64,000 nt of DNA from Rhodospirillum sp. Lineage in GTDB: Bacteria > Pseudomonadota > Alphaproteobacteria > Rhodospirillales > Rhodospirillaceae. The notes beneath the pieces were generated by a model that searched no databases, was not told the origin of the DNA, and saw only the letters and a list, made by a program, of their open reading frames with translations. Of this stretch, positions 27,318 through 36,791 are shown piece by piece (position 1 is the first letter of the stretch; each line of letters begins with the position of its first letter). The translations under genes were made by a program, and so were the position numbers. Location: contig JAIOYK010000013.1 in assembly GCA_021741145.1 (NCBI GenBank), forward strand, positions 44,164 to 108,163, given 5' to 3'.

Positions 27318-27676
27318 GCCTCACGCTTGTCCGCTTCGCGGACGCTCCGGCGGGGCGGCCTCGCGGCCGGGGGCCGGTCGGCCCCTTGGGGGGAATGCCG
27401 AGAGGGCGAGGCGCCTATCACCAGTCCCCTCTGGCACCCCATCGGAGGCGCGGGTGGTGCCCGCTGCCGCAAGACGCCGAAAATCCCACCCCGGGGCCGC
27501 GCCCCAGGGTGGGCAAAAATTGCCGGTCGTTAAGATTCTTTTCACCGCGACGGCCCTAGGGTCGGATACAACTCCTTGAACAGGCCATACCCCAAAATGG
27601 GGGAAAGGTCGGGGCGGGCGGACCGGGCGATCGAAGAGGCCACCGCGCGCCGAGCCAATCGAATGGATGGGCCACC
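27318..27676. other. flgE-fliF intergenic region
   Basis: About 360 bp without a convincing gene. It is GC-rich with several short perfect hairpins (GTCCGC/GCGGAC near 27332-27346; GGGGCCG/CGGCCCC near 27370-27385). No sigma-54 motif of correct spacing was found, so the promoter for the fliF unit is not identified. Confidence 0.6.
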
Positions 27677-29329
27677 GTGAACAACCTCGTTCAAACCCTG
27701 CGCAACCTGGGACCAGTCCAACTGGCGGCCATCGCCGGAGCGGGTATCGCCATTATCGGCATGATCATCTATTTCGCCTCGCAATTCTCGTCGGCTCAGA
27801 TGGACCTGCTCTACGGCGACCTCGCCCCCAGTGACGCCAAGGGAATCATCTCCCAGTTAGAGGAGCAGAACATCCCCTACCAGATGGCCGATGAAGGAAA
27901 GTCCATCCTTGTCCCCTCCAACCAAGTGCTGAAACTGCGCGTGCAAATGGCCGAAATGGCCATGCCCACCGGCGCCACCGTTGGCTATGAACTCTTCGAC
28001 AACTCCTCCGCCCTGGGATCCACCCAGTTCACCCAAAACATCAACATGGTCCGCGCCCTGGAAGGGGAACTATCGCGGACCATCCGCTCCATCGACGGGG
28101 TGGAAGGGACCCGGGTTCATTTGGTGCTGCCCCGCCGCGAACCCTTCACCCGGGAACAGGTCGATCCCTCGGCCTCCGTCGTCGTGCGCATGAAGGGGCG
28201 TCGGCTTCAGGCTGGCCAGGTGGTCGCCATCCAGAACCTTGTGGCCGCGTCCGTGCCCAGCATGCAGCCCTCGCAGGTGGCCATCATCGACGAACGGGGA
28301 AACCTGTTGACCAAGAGCGCCGACGAGACCGGCTCCTTGGCCGCGGCCGAGCAGGACGAACGCCGCAAGACCGAGGAACGGCGCCTCGCCCGGGCCATCG
28401 AGACCCTGCTGGAACGTACCGTCGGGGTGGGCAAGGTCCGGGCCGAAGTGGTCGCGGAAATGGACTTCAACCGCACGGTCATCAACAAGGAGACCTTCGA
28501 TCCCGATGGTCAGGTGCTGCGGTCCTCCACCACGGTGGATGAATCCAATAAGTCCTCGGATACCGTCGAAAGCGTTTCGGTTGCCCAGAACCTGCCCGAC
28601 GGCACCTTCAACAACAACGGCGGCGCGCCCACCTCCTCGACCACGGAAAACCGGACCGAGGAGACGGTGAACTACGAAATCACCAAGATGGTGACCAACG
28701 AGATCAAGGAAGCCGGTGAGATTCGCCGCCTGTCCGTGGCGGTCATGGTGGACGGCGTGACCAATACCGACGCCAACGGCGATAAGACCTGGGATCCCCG
28801 CCCCGAGGAAGAGATGACCAAGATCAATGCCCTGGTCCGCTCCGCCATGGGCTTTGACGCCACCCGGGGCGACCAGATCGAAGTGGTCAACATGCGGTTC
28901 GCCGACACCGAGGACCTGTTCGCCGAGGAAGACATCTGGCGCTTCGCGGGCTTCACCAAGGATGAAATATTCCAAATTGGCCAAGGCGCGGGCATTCTTA
29001 TCGTCGCGCTTCTCGTGATCTTGCTGGTGGTCCGTCCCCTGGTTACCCGCGCCTTCGAAAACATGCCCTCCGGGGATCAGGCCGGTGGCGGGCTGCTGAC
29101 CGCGGAAATGGGGGGCGCGCCCCAACTGACCGGCCCCGGTGGCGTGCCCATGCCCGCGGGCATGATGGGCGTGCCCGACGAGATCGAGGACGCCGAGGAA
29201 TTGATCGATATCGACAAGGTGGAAGGCCGGGTGAAGGCATCGAGTCTGCGCAAGATCGGCGAAATCGTCGATAAGCACCCGGAGGAAGCCTTGTCGATCA
29301 TCCGCAATTGGCTCTATCAGGAAAGCTGA
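27677..29329 (+). CDS. fliF: flagellar MS-ring protein FliF
   Basis: 550 residues, the inner-membrane ring on which the basal body is built. A first membrane helix (residues ~14-35, AIAGAGIAIIGMIIYFASQF), the secretin-like ring-building motifs (MDLLYGDLAPSDAKGI; RALEGELSRTIRSIDGVEGT; VHLVLPRREPF) and a second membrane helix near residue 435-455 (GILIVALLVILLVVRPL) are in order. The cytosolic C-terminus that binds FliG is present. The start is a GTG. First gene of the fliF-fliG-fliH-fliN run. Confidence 0.96.
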   Translation: MNNLVQTLRNLGPVQLAAIAGAGIAIIGMIIYFASQFSSAQMDLLYGDLAPSDAKGIISQLEEQNIPYQMADEGKSILVPSNQVLKLRVQMAEMAMPTGATVGYELFDNSSALGSTQFTQNINMVRALEGELSRTIRSIDGVEGTRVHLVLPRREPFTREQVDPSASVVVRMKGRRLQAGQVVAIQNLVAASVPSMQPSQVAIIDERGNLLTKSADETGSLAAAEQDERRKTEERRLARAIETLLERTVGVGKVRAEVVAEMDFNRTVINKETFDPDGQVLRSSTTVDESNKSSDTVESVSVAQNLPDGTFNNNGGAPTSSTTENRTEETVNYEITKMVTNEIKEAGEIRRLSVAVMVDGVTNTDANGDKTWDPRPEEEMTKINALVRSAMGFDATRGDQIEVVNMRFADTEDLFAEEDIWRFAGFTKDEIFQIGQGAGILIVALLVILLVVRPLVTRAFENMPSGDQAGGGLLTAEMGGAPQLTGPGGVPMPAGMMGVPDEIEDAEELIDIDKVEGRVKASSLRKIGEIVDKHPEEALSIIRNWLYQES

Positions 29330-29414
29330 GGATAAATGGACCGCGATCCCTGCCCTTTGACCTCGCTTTTCCGGGCCCCGCCCATCCGCCTGTTCCGACG
29401 GGGAGCATCCGACC

Positions 29415-30434
29415 GTGTCACGCATTAAGGAAGACTATCGCAGCCTGACCGGCCCCCAGAAGGCCGCCATCATGATGCTGTCCCTGGGCGAGGAACATTC
29501 CGCCAAGCTGTTCAGCATGATGGATGACGAGGAAATCCGCGAGCTGTCCCAGATCATGGCCAACCTGGGGACCATCGGGTCCTCGTTGGTGGAACGGTTG
29601 TTCGTCGACTTCGCCGATGCCATATCCAACACGGGTTCGCTGGTCGGGTCCTACGACACCACCGAACGGCTGCTGATGCGCTCCTTGCCGAAGGATCGCG
29701 TTGACCTCATCATGGAGGAAATCCGGGGTCCCGCCGGTCGCACCATGTGGGACAAGCTGGGCAATGTGAATGAACAGGTGCTTGCCAACTATCTGAAGAA
29801 CGAATATCCCCAAACCGTCGCGGTCGTCCTAACCAAGATCAAGGCGGACCATGCCTCCCGTGTGCTTTCCTTGTTGCCGGAAAACTTCTCCATGGAAGTG
29901 ATCATGCGCATGCTGCACATGGAAGCGGTGCAGAAGGAAGTGTTGGACGGCGTGGAAAAGACCCTGCGGACCGAGTTCATGTCCAACCTGGCCCGCACGG
30001 CGCGCCGGGATGCTCACGAGATGATGGCCGATATCTTCAACAACCTGGACCGCAATACCGAAAGCCGCTTCCTGACCGCCCTGGAAGAGCGGAACCGGGA
30101 GTCGGCGGAAAAGATCAAGCAGCTCATGTTCACCTTCGAGGACCTGAGCCGCGTCGACGCCCAGGGCGTCCAGACCCTGCTGCGCCATGTGGAGAAGGAC
30201 AAGCTGGCCCTTGCCCTGAAGGGGGCGTCGGACGGGATCAAGGAAATGTTCTTCGGCAATATGTCCGAACGCGCCGGCAAGATGCTGCGCGAGGACATGG
30301 AAGCCATGGGCCCGGTTCGCCTTCGCGAAGTGGACGAAGCCCAAAACTCCATCGTTTCCCTGGCCAAGGAGTTGGCCACCGGCGGCCAGATCGTCATCTC
30401 CGAAGGCAAGGAAGACGACGAGTTGGTGTACTAA
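29415..30434 (+). CDS. fliG: flagellar motor switch protein FliG
   Basis: 339 residues, cytoplasmic rotor protein that binds FliF and receives torque from the stator. N-terminal [20 protein letters not shown], the middle EHPQ-like variant [20 protein letters not shown], and the C-terminal charged torque helix region ([43 protein letters not shown]) are all present. GTG start with GGGAG RBS. Followed after 12 bp by fliH. Confidence 0.97.
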   Translation: MSRIKEDYRSLTGPQKAAIMMLSLGEEHSAKLFSMMDDEEIRELSQIMANLGTIGSSLVERLFVDFADAISNTGSLVGSYDTTERLLMRSLPKDRVDLIMEEIRGPAGRTMWDKLGNVNEQVLANYLKNEYPQTVAVVLTKIKADHASRVLSLLPENFSMEVIMRMLHMEAVQKEVLDGVEKTLRTEFMSNLARTARRDAHEMMADIFNNLDRNTESRFLTALEERNRESAEKIKQLMFTFEDLSRVDAQGVQTLLRHVEKDKLALALKGASDGIKEMFFGNMSERAGKMLREDMEAMGPVRLREVDEAQNSIVSLAKELATGGQIVISEGKEDDELVY

Positions 30435-30446
30435 GGCGAAAGCGGA

Positions 30447-31265
30447 ATGGGTGATATCCAGAAATTCCTGTTCGATCGCCGGTTTGACCGGGCAGGCCGC
30501 TTCGGCGAAGAGGAAGATGACGCCGCCTACGCGTCGGCGCCCCGCGTCGTCGATCCAGAGCCGGAACCGGAGGAGCCCCCCCCGCCCCCGCCCCCCATGT
30601 TCACCTCGAGCCAGATGGAAGCCGCCCGGGAAGAAGGCTACATTGGCGGCCATACAGCCGCCCTGGATGAAGCCAGCGCCGCGACGGAGCGCATGACCGC
30701 CCTGGCCCTTGGTGAAATCGGACGGCGCCTGGACGACCTGCGCGACCGCCATGACATCGCCGTGGACGCCCTGTCCAGGGACGCGGCCCGTTTGGTCCTG
30801 GCCATCTGCCGCAAGGTTCTGCCCGCCACGGCCGAGGAAAACGCCGTTCGGGAAATCACGGCGCTGCTCACTGAACTGCTGCCCAACGTCCTGGACGAGC
30901 CCCGTCTGGTGCTCCGCGCCCATCCGGATGTGGCGGAGATGCTGCGTGAACGCCTGGATCCGGTGATCGCCGATAGCGGCTATGAAGGCCGGGTCTTGAT
31001 CACCCCCGACGGCCGTGTCCCCATGCCCGATTGTCGGGTGGATTGGGGCGAAGGCGGCATGGAGCGGGACACCGGCCGCCAATGGGACGAGATCGAGGCC
31101 CTGATCGACCACCACGTGAACGCGCCGACACCCACGACCAGGACCGTCCCTCCATCGCATCCGGAGGACAGCGACCCAGATCCAGCACAAGGAACCGTAA
31201 GGTCCGCACTCGAGGAGCTTGGCCCGGATAACGGCAAAAACCCGAGGCAAGATGACGGCACCTGA
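30447..31265 (+). CDS. fliH: flagellar export ATPase regulator FliH-like
   Basis: 272 residues. The N-terminal region has an acidic/proline string (EPEPEEPPPPPPPMF) and the GYIGGH-AALDEA helix; the C-terminal half matches FliH/YscL domains (LVLAICRKVLPATAEENAV, VLRAHPDVAEMLRERLD, DCRVDWGEGGMERD). FliH inhibits and docks the FliI ATPase. The family diverges strongly, so the call leans also on position between fliG and fliN. fliI itself is not in the window. Confidence 0.85.
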   Translation: MGDIQKFLFDRRFDRAGRFGEEEDDAAYASAPRVVDPEPEPEEPPPPPPPMFTSSQMEAAREEGYIGGHTAALDEASAATERMTALALGEIGRRLDDLRDRHDIAVDALSRDAARLVLAICRKVLPATAEENAVREITALLTELLPNVLDEPRLVLRAHPDVAEMLRERLDPVIADSGYEGRVLITPDGRVPMPDCRVDWGEGGMERDTGRQWDEIEALIDHHVNAPTPTTRTVPPSHPEDSDPDPAQGTVRSALEELGPDNGKNPRQDDGT

Positions 31266-31396
31266 AGCACGATTTCGCCATCAAACGGGGGCACTTGGTG
31301 ACCTCGCGATCAAATCGCATTCAATTGGGACCGCTTTCATGCAAGATGCGCGCATCAGCAGGGCCAAACAGTTTTATTGAGAAAGGGGACCACGCC

Positions 31397-31750
31397 ATGG
31401 CCGACGAGGATTTCAATCTGACCGACCTGCATGCGGAACGCTCCGATGGCGACGGTATGAGCGACGACTTCGCGCCACCGGAAATTCCCGACAAACCCCG
31501 CTCCGCCGCGGACTTGGAAGCCGTCTACGACATTCCGGTCCAGGTCTCCGCGGTCCTCGGCAAGGCCCATATGCAGGTCAACCAGCTTCTCAAGCTGGGC
31601 CGGGGCGCGGTGGTGGAGCTGGACCGGAAGGTGGGCGAGGCCATCGACATTTATGTGAACAACCGTCTGGTCGCCCGTGGTGAAGTCGTGGTCGTCGAAG
31701 ACCGCCTTGGCGTGACCATGACGGAAATCATCAAATCCGACCGCAACTAA
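31397..31750 (+). CDS. fliN: flagellar motor switch protein FliN
   Basis: 117 residues. A short acidic N-terminus leads to the SpoA/SurA domain (residues ~42-115): IPVQVSAVLGKAHMQVNQLL, GAVVELDRKVGEAIDIYVNN, LVARGEVVVVEDRLGVTMTEI, the C-ring core of FliN. The ATG at 31397 was chosen for its RBS (GAAAGGGG); the longer upstream frame looks noncoding. A 131-bp gap from fliH leaves room for a minor promoter. fliM is not adjacent. Confidence 0.95.
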   Translation: MADEDFNLTDLHAERSDGDGMSDDFAPPEIPDKPRSAADLEAVYDIPVQVSAVLGKAHMQVNQLLKLGRGAVVELDRKVGEAIDIYVNNRLVARGEVVVVEDRLGVTMTEIIKSDRN

Positions 31751-31810
31751 CCCCCTTCCCCGACCCTGTGGTCGCCTCTACTTTTCTCCGATCAAGGAGC
31801 GTGATTCCCC

Positions 31811-32629
31811 ATGGCCGACGGCCGCGACATGGAAGACCTCCCAATCCGCCGGGGCCTGCCAGACCTAGCCACCCTTCTGGGGATCGGCGGGGCCTTGGTG
31901 CTCATCCTGATTGCCCTGATCCTCGGCGGCTCGCCAGAGGCTTTCGTCGACCTGCCCGCCATCCTGGTGGTGGGCCTGGGAACCTTGGCGGTCACCCTGG
32001 CGTCCTTCACCGTCAAGGACGTGGGCGTGACCTTCGCCATGGTGGCCTCCGCCCTGCGTGATGGCGGTCCCGGCCCCCGGACCGCGGCCCTGAAGATCCT
32101 CGCGCTGGCCGATTTCGCGCGCAAACACGGAGTTCTGAAATTCCAGGGCCAAGTGTTGACCAGCCTGAAGGATGATCCTTTTCTGCAAAAGGGCCTCTCG
32201 CTGGTGGTCGATGGTCTGCCCGAACTGGACGTGGAGGCCATCCTGGCCCAGGATATCCATGCCACCCAGCAACGCCTCTCGCGCGCCTCCTCGGTCTTGC
32301 GCCGGGCCGCGGAAGTGGCTCCGGCCATGGGCTTGATCGGCACCCTGATCGGCCTTGTGCAAATGCTCGGGAACCTGGATGATCCCACCACCATCGGTCC
32401 CAGCATGGCCGTGGCCCTTCTGACAACTTTCTATGGGGCCATCCTGGGCAACGTGGTCTTCATGCCACTCGCGGGGAAACTGGAACGCAATGGGGCGGAT
32501 GATACCCTTGTCCGCCGCATTTACATGGTTGGTGTCCTATCGGTCGCGCGCAAGGAGAACCCCCGGCGCCTGGAGATGCTGCTGAATAGCGCTCTCCCTC
32601 CGGCCCAACGAGTGGATTATTACGGATGA
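31811..32629 (+). CDS. MotA/PomA-family stator channel protein
   Basis: 272 residues with four predicted membrane helices in two pairs (near residues 22-45, 47-70, 165-190 and 198-220). The conserved motif VAPAMGLIGTLIGLVQMLGN and the Pro-containing FYGAILGNVVFMPLAGKLE identify the MotA/PomA family; the cytoplasmic loop between helices 2 and 3 includes FARKHGVLKFQ. It forms ion channels with a MotB-like partner to drive rotation. No motB lies next to it, so the partner must be elsewhere. Strong RBS (AAGGAG). Confidence 0.9.
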   Translation: MADGRDMEDLPIRRGLPDLATLLGIGGALVLILIALILGGSPEAFVDLPAILVVGLGTLAVTLASFTVKDVGVTFAMVASALRDGGPGPRTAALKILALADFARKHGVLKFQGQVLTSLKDDPFLQKGLSLVVDGLPELDVEAILAQDIHATQQRLSRASSVLRRAAEVAPAMGLIGTLIGLVQMLGNLDDPTTIGPSMAVALLTTFYGAILGNVVFMPLAGKLERNGADDTLVRRIYMVGVLSVARKENPRRLEMLLNSALPPAQRVDYYG

Positions 32630-32702
32630 GACAAGACAGGATCCCGGGCAGTCGAGGGGACCAAGGGACCCGAACGGTATGGCATTTGGGGAGGTGCGAG
32701 TG

Positions 32703-34079
32703 ATGCGTTTGTTGATCGTCGGTTCCCTGGACGGCCATGTGGGCGAAGCCAGCCGCATGGCCATGGACCGGGGCGCCAGGGTCACCCAGGTGGCGGGCAT
32801 TGATCAGGCCATGGCCTACCTACGGGACGGTAAGGGCGCCGACCTGGTGATGATCGACGTGCGACTGGACGTGAACCGCCTGATCGCGGGCATGACCGAG
32901 GAACGCATGGCCACCCCCGTGGTCGCCTATGGCATCGGTACCGACACGCAAGCCGCGGTACGCGCCATCAAGGCGGGCGCTCGGGAGTTCATTCCCCTCC
33001 CCCCGGATCCGGAACTGATCGCCGCGGTTCTGGAAGCGGTGACCGAGGAAAGCCACGCCCTGGTCTACAAGGACCCGGCCATGGGTGCCATGGTGCGCCT
33101 GGCCGAACAGGTGGCTCCGGCGGACGCCAGCGTCCTGATCACCGGAGAGTCTGGCACCGGCAAGGAAATCATCGCCCGCCATATCCACCGAAAAAGTCGC
33201 CGGTCCAACGGACGGTTTATTGCCGTGAACTGCGCCGCCATTCCGGAAAACCTTTTGGAATCGGAACTCTTCGGCCATGAGAAAGGCGCTTTCACCGGTG
33301 CCGTCGCCCGCCGTCTTGGCAAGTTCGAGGAGGCCAATGGCGGCACCCTGCTGCTCGATGAAATCAGCGAGATGGACGTGCGCCTTCAGGCGAAGCTGCT
33401 GCGTGTCCTACAGGAACGGGAAATCGACCGGGTCGGTGGCAAGCAGCCGGTCAAGGTGGACGTGCGGATCCTCGCCACCTCCAACCGGGACCTGGACAAG
33501 GAAGTCAGGGAGGGGCGGTTTCGCGAGGATCTGTATTACCGTCTGAACGTCATCACCCTGTCCCTGCCGCCCTTGCGGCGGCGCCCCGGGGACATCGACC
33601 ACCTGTCCGACCATTTCGCCCGGCGGTTCGCCGACCAGAACGCCGTACCCAACCGCCCCCTGTCCGAGAAGGCCCGGATCATCCTGCGGAGCCACGGTTG
33701 GCGGGGGAACGTGCGGGAGCTCGAGAACACCCTTCATCGGGCGGTCCTGCTGGCCAGCGGCGACGAGATCGGACCCGATGCAATCATGCTGACGGGCGCC
33801 CAAGGCGCCCCCGGCACGGGCCCCTACGGGGACGGGAACGGGGGCGGCGGCACGGGAGGAGATCCCGCGGCCAGCGCGGCGGGCCTGGTGGGACGCACGG
33901 TGGCCGATGTGGAGCGGGACCTGATCATCGACACCCTGAAACACACCTTGGGCAACCGCACCCACGCGGCCACCATCCTGGGGATTTCCATCCGTACTCT
34001 GCGCAACAAGCTGAAGCAATACACGGACGACGGCCTTTCCGTACCCGCTCCGGGCACGGGCGAGGCCTCGGTGTCCTGA
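32703..34079 (+). CDS. flbD: sigma-54-dependent flagellar transcriptional activator FlbD
   Basis: 458 residues. The N-terminal receiver-like domain (MRLLIVGSLDG) keeps an Asp at residue 52 but lacks the acidic pair normally at residues 7-9, as known for FlbD, so activity is probably not set by standard phosphorylation. The AAA+ domain has Walker A GESGTGKE (148-155), the sigma-54 contact loop GAFTGA (195-200) and GGTLLLDEISEM. A Gly-rich linker leads to a Fis-type HTH (HAATILGISIRTLRNKL). Start at 32703 chosen over 32679 by family N-terminus. It should act on the 22189 promoter. Confidence 0.93.
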   Translation: MRLLIVGSLDGHVGEASRMAMDRGARVTQVAGIDQAMAYLRDGKGADLVMIDVRLDVNRLIAGMTEERMATPVVAYGIGTDTQAAVRAIKAGAREFIPLPPDPELIAAVLEAVTEESHALVYKDPAMGAMVRLAEQVAPADASVLITGESGTGKEIIARHIHRKSRRSNGRFIAVNCAAIPENLLESELFGHEKGAFTGAVARRLGKFEEANGGTLLLDEISEMDVRLQAKLLRVLQEREIDRVGGKQPVKVDVRILATSNRDLDKEVREGRFREDLYYRLNVITLSLPPLRRRPGDIDHLSDHFARRFADQNAVPNRPLSEKARIILRSHGWRGNVRELENTLHRAVLLASGDEIGPDAIMLTGAQGAPGTGPYGDGNGGGGTGGDPAASAAGLVGRTVADVERDLIIDTLKHTLGNRTHAATILGISIRTLRNKLKQYTDDGLSVPAPGTGEASVS

Positions 34080-34130
34080 CGAGAAAGACCCTCAGAATGA
34101 CTTTCCCCCCGAAATCGGAGCACTAGGACC

Positions 34131-36287
34131 ATGGCCGAGGAACAAGGCAGGCGCCGCCTGCCCCCGCCCACTGGCCCGATCGCGGGGGAACCCGGAGGCG
34201 GCTTGAACCTGGGTGCCTTCGGGACGCGGGTTAGGGAACTGGTGACCACCGGGGAACTGGGCCTGCCCCTGGGGCTAGTGCTGATTCTGGTCGTGCTGAT
34301 CCTGCCCATGCCGCCCTGGCTGTTGGACATCATGCTGGCCCTGTCCCTGACCCTGTCCGTGTTGATCCTGATGACCGTGATCTTCATCCGCAGGGCTTTG
34401 GAATTCAACACCTTCCCCATGGTCCTGTTGATCACGACGATGATGCGTCTGGCGCTCAACCTGGCCTCGACCCGCCTGATCCTGGCCAATGGGCACGAGG
34501 GCTCGGCCGCGGCGGGCCAGGTGATCCGCGCTTTTGGCGGCTTCATCATGGGCGGCAACTTCGTGATCGGCGTGATCGTCTTCTCCATCCTGGTGCTGGT
34601 GAACTTCATGGTGATCACCAAGGGCGCGACCCGGATCGCGGAAGTGACCGCCCGTTTCACCCTGGACGCCATGCCCGGCAAGCAGATGGCCATCGACGCG
34701 GATCTGTCGGCGGGGCTGATCGACGAGACCCAGGCCCGCCAACGCCGCGAGGACATGCAGAAGGAAGCCGACTTCTTCGGCGCCATGGACGGTGCCTCGA
34801 AATTCGTCCGGGGCGACGCGGTGGCTGGCCTGATCATCACCGCCATCAACGTCATCGGCGGCATGATCATTGGCATGGCCCAGAACAACCTGTCCTTCGA
34901 CGAAGCGGCGAACACCTACACCATGCTGACCGTGGGCGACGGTCTGGTCAGCCAGATTCCCGCGCTGATCATTTCCATCGCCGCGGGTGTCATGGTGTCC
35001 AAGGGAGGGCTGACCACTTCCGCGGAAAGCGCCCTGGTGGACCAGTTCACCGCCTATCCCAAGGCGCTGGGCATGAGTTCCTTCCTGGCGGGCGCGCTCG
35101 CGATCCTGCCGGGTACCCCCGTTCTGCCCTTCCTTCTCCTGGCGAGCTTAAGCGGCGGCGCGGCCTGGTGGCTCCAACGGCGCAACGCGGAGGTCAAAAG
35201 GGTCGAAGAGGAACAGGCCGAGGAGTTGGCGACCCAGCAAATGCCAACGTCGGAAGAACCCATTTCCACCGCCCTTAAAATCGACTTGGTGCGTCTGGAA
35301 CTGGGGTACGGCCTGCTCTCGCTGATCAACAGCGCGCAGAACCAGCGGCTGACCGATCAAATCAAGGCCCTGCGCCGGGCGCTGGCCACGGACATGGGCT
35401 TCATCATGCCGCCCGTCCGCATCCAGGACAACATGCAGCTCGCCGCCAACACCTACAAGGTCTACATCAAGGAGGTGGAGGCCGGATCGGGCGACCTGCG
35501 GCCCAATATGCTGCTGGTCATGGACCCCCGGGGCGAGGACATCACCCTGCCCGGCGAAAAGACCCAGGAGCCGACCTTTGGCCTTCCAGCGGTCTGGGTC
35601 GACCTGTCCAACCGGGAAGAGGCCATGTTCCGCGGGTACACGGTGGTGGACCCGCCGACGGTGATCACCACCCATATCACCGAGGTGGTGAAGGACAACA
35701 TGTCCGAATTGCTGTCCTTCGCCGAGACCCAGAAGCTGCTGGACGAACTGGACAAGGAACAACAGAAACTGATCGCCGACATGATCCCCAACCAGATCAG
35801 TACCTCGGGCGTGCAGCGGGTTCTGCAAAGCCTGCTTGGGGAACGGGTTTCCATCCGCGACCTGCCCACCGTTCTGGAGGGCATTTCCGAAGCCTGTGGC
35901 GCCACGCGCAACATCATGCTCATCACCGAACATGTCCGCACCCGTCTGTCCCGCCAGCTTTCGGACGCCAATGTGAACGAAGATGGAATTGTGCCCCTGG
36001 TGACCCTGACGCCCCAATGGGAATCCGCCTTCGCCGGATCCCTGATCGGCCAAGGCGAGGAGCGGCAGCTCTCCATGGCACCCAGCCAGTTGCAGGAATT
36101 CATCGTCGCCACTCGCCAAACCTTCGAGCGCTTCGCCATGCAGGGCGAAAGCCCGGTTCTGCTAACCAGCCCGATGATTCGCCCCTATGTGCGCTCCATC
36201 ATCGAACGCTTCCGCCCCATGACCGTGGTCATGAGCCAGAACGAGATCCACCCCAAGGCCAAGATCAAGACCCTGGGGCAGATTTAG
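34131..36287 (+). CDS. flhA: flagellar export apparatus protein FlhA
   Basis: 718 residues, the large integral membrane gate of the flagellar type III export machine. Eight membrane helices are expected in residues ~45-345; the conserved FHIPEP loop region reads ITKGATRIAEVTARFTLDAM with MPGKQMAIDADLSAG. The cytosolic C-terminal half (from ~375) has VRIQDNMQLAANTYKVYIK, ITTHITEVVKDNMSELLSF and LREPTVLEGI-like ISIRDLPTVLEGISEA that form the chaperone-docking ring. It ends 23 bp inside the convergent GFA gene. Confidence 0.97.
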   Translation: MAEEQGRRRLPPPTGPIAGEPGGGLNLGAFGTRVRELVTTGELGLPLGLVLILVVLILPMPPWLLDIMLALSLTLSVLILMTVIFIRRALEFNTFPMVLLITTMMRLALNLASTRLILANGHEGSAAAGQVIRAFGGFIMGGNFVIGVIVFSILVLVNFMVITKGATRIAEVTARFTLDAMPGKQMAIDADLSAGLIDETQARQRREDMQKEADFFGAMDGASKFVRGDAVAGLIITAINVIGGMIIGMAQNNLSFDEAANTYTMLTVGDGLVSQIPALIISIAAGVMVSKGGLTTSAESALVDQFTAYPKALGMSSFLAGALAILPGTPVLPFLLLASLSGGAAWWLQRRNAEVKRVEEEQAEELATQQMPTSEEPISTALKIDLVRLELGYGLLSLINSAQNQRLTDQIKALRRALATDMGFIMPPVRIQDNMQLAANTYKVYIKEVEAGSGDLRPNMLLVMDPRGEDITLPGEKTQEPTFGLPAVWVDLSNREEAMFRGYTVVDPPTVITTHITEVVKDNMSELLSFAETQKLLDELDKEQQKLIADMIPNQISTSGVQRVLQSLLGERVSIRDLPTVLEGISEACGATRNIMLITEHVRTRLSRQLSDANVNEDGIVPLVTLTPQWESAFAGSLIGQGEERQLSMAPSQLQEFIVATRQTFERFAMQGESPVLLTSPMIRPYVRSIIERFRPMTVVMSQNEIHPKAKIKTLGQI

Positions 36288-36702
36288 GGGGGGGATCGCT
36301 TTCCCCCCCAACCTCCTCGTAGCGGCTCGAAGACTCCCGATCCTGGTCGTGATGCCTTGTGAGCGGAAACGGCGGCAACCAGGATTCGCGACGGACGGTC
36401 CAGCTTTCATAGGTTGGCGTCAAATGGTCAGGGGCATCCAGGGTCCCCAGATTCACTTCGATTTCGTCCCCAGTGCATGCGAACACGGAGGACCCCCACC
36501 GGGGGTAGAAGCACCGCCCGAGATAGTCGCCAACCTCTCCCTCGATGGTCACCGCGTCCCGGAGAAAGATGGCGGACGCATGAAACAGGGCTCCATGGTG
36601 CTTCCGGCAGTCGCGGCAGTGGCAAAGGCCGACACGGTAGGGACGTCCCGACGCGACGATCCGAACCGCGCCGCGGAGACACCCCCCGGAGAAATGGTCC
36701 AT
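36265..36702 (-). CDS. GFA/CENP-V-family protein with damaged structural zinc site
   Basis: 145-residue GFA-domain protein. The catalytic zinc motif CHCRDC (Cys27, Cys29, Cys32) is intact. The structural site normally made by GCxCG and FCPRCG is not: the second Cys of the first motif is Arg10, and both Cys of the second are Tyr66 and Trp69. Codons suggest base substitutions of Cys codons. The rest (GDEIEVNLGTLDAPDHLTP, ESWTVRRESWLPPF) is well kept. New Cys64 and Cys76 nearby might compensate. It overlaps the convergent flhA end by 23 bp. Function of this subgroup unknown. Confidence 0.85.
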   Translation of the reverse strand: MDHFSGGCLRGAVRIVASGRPYRVGLCHCRDCRKHHGALFHASAIFLRDAVTIEGEVGDYLGRCFYPRWGSSVFACTGDEIEVNLGTLDAPDHLTPTYESWTVRRESWLPPFPLTRHHDQDRESSSRYEEVGGESDPPPKSAPGS

Positions 36703-36791
36703 GACAGGTCATCCGTGACATCAAGTGATAGGGAACCATCCGCCCGCTGATGGTCATTGCCGCGGCCGCGCGAGTCACGACACCCCGCCTA

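Noticed and set aside
27400..27440. TGGCAC at about 27433 before fliF as a -24 element
   Set aside because: No TTGC-like -12 element lies five bases downstream.
27299..27559. Overlapping short frames on both strands in the flgE-fliF gap
   Set aside because: They arise from GC-rich hairpin-forming sequence and the flgE terminator, with no RBS.
31295..31396. 34-residue N-terminal extension of FliN
   Set aside because: The ATG at 31397 has a good RBS and gives the ordinary acidic FliN start; the extension looks noncoding.
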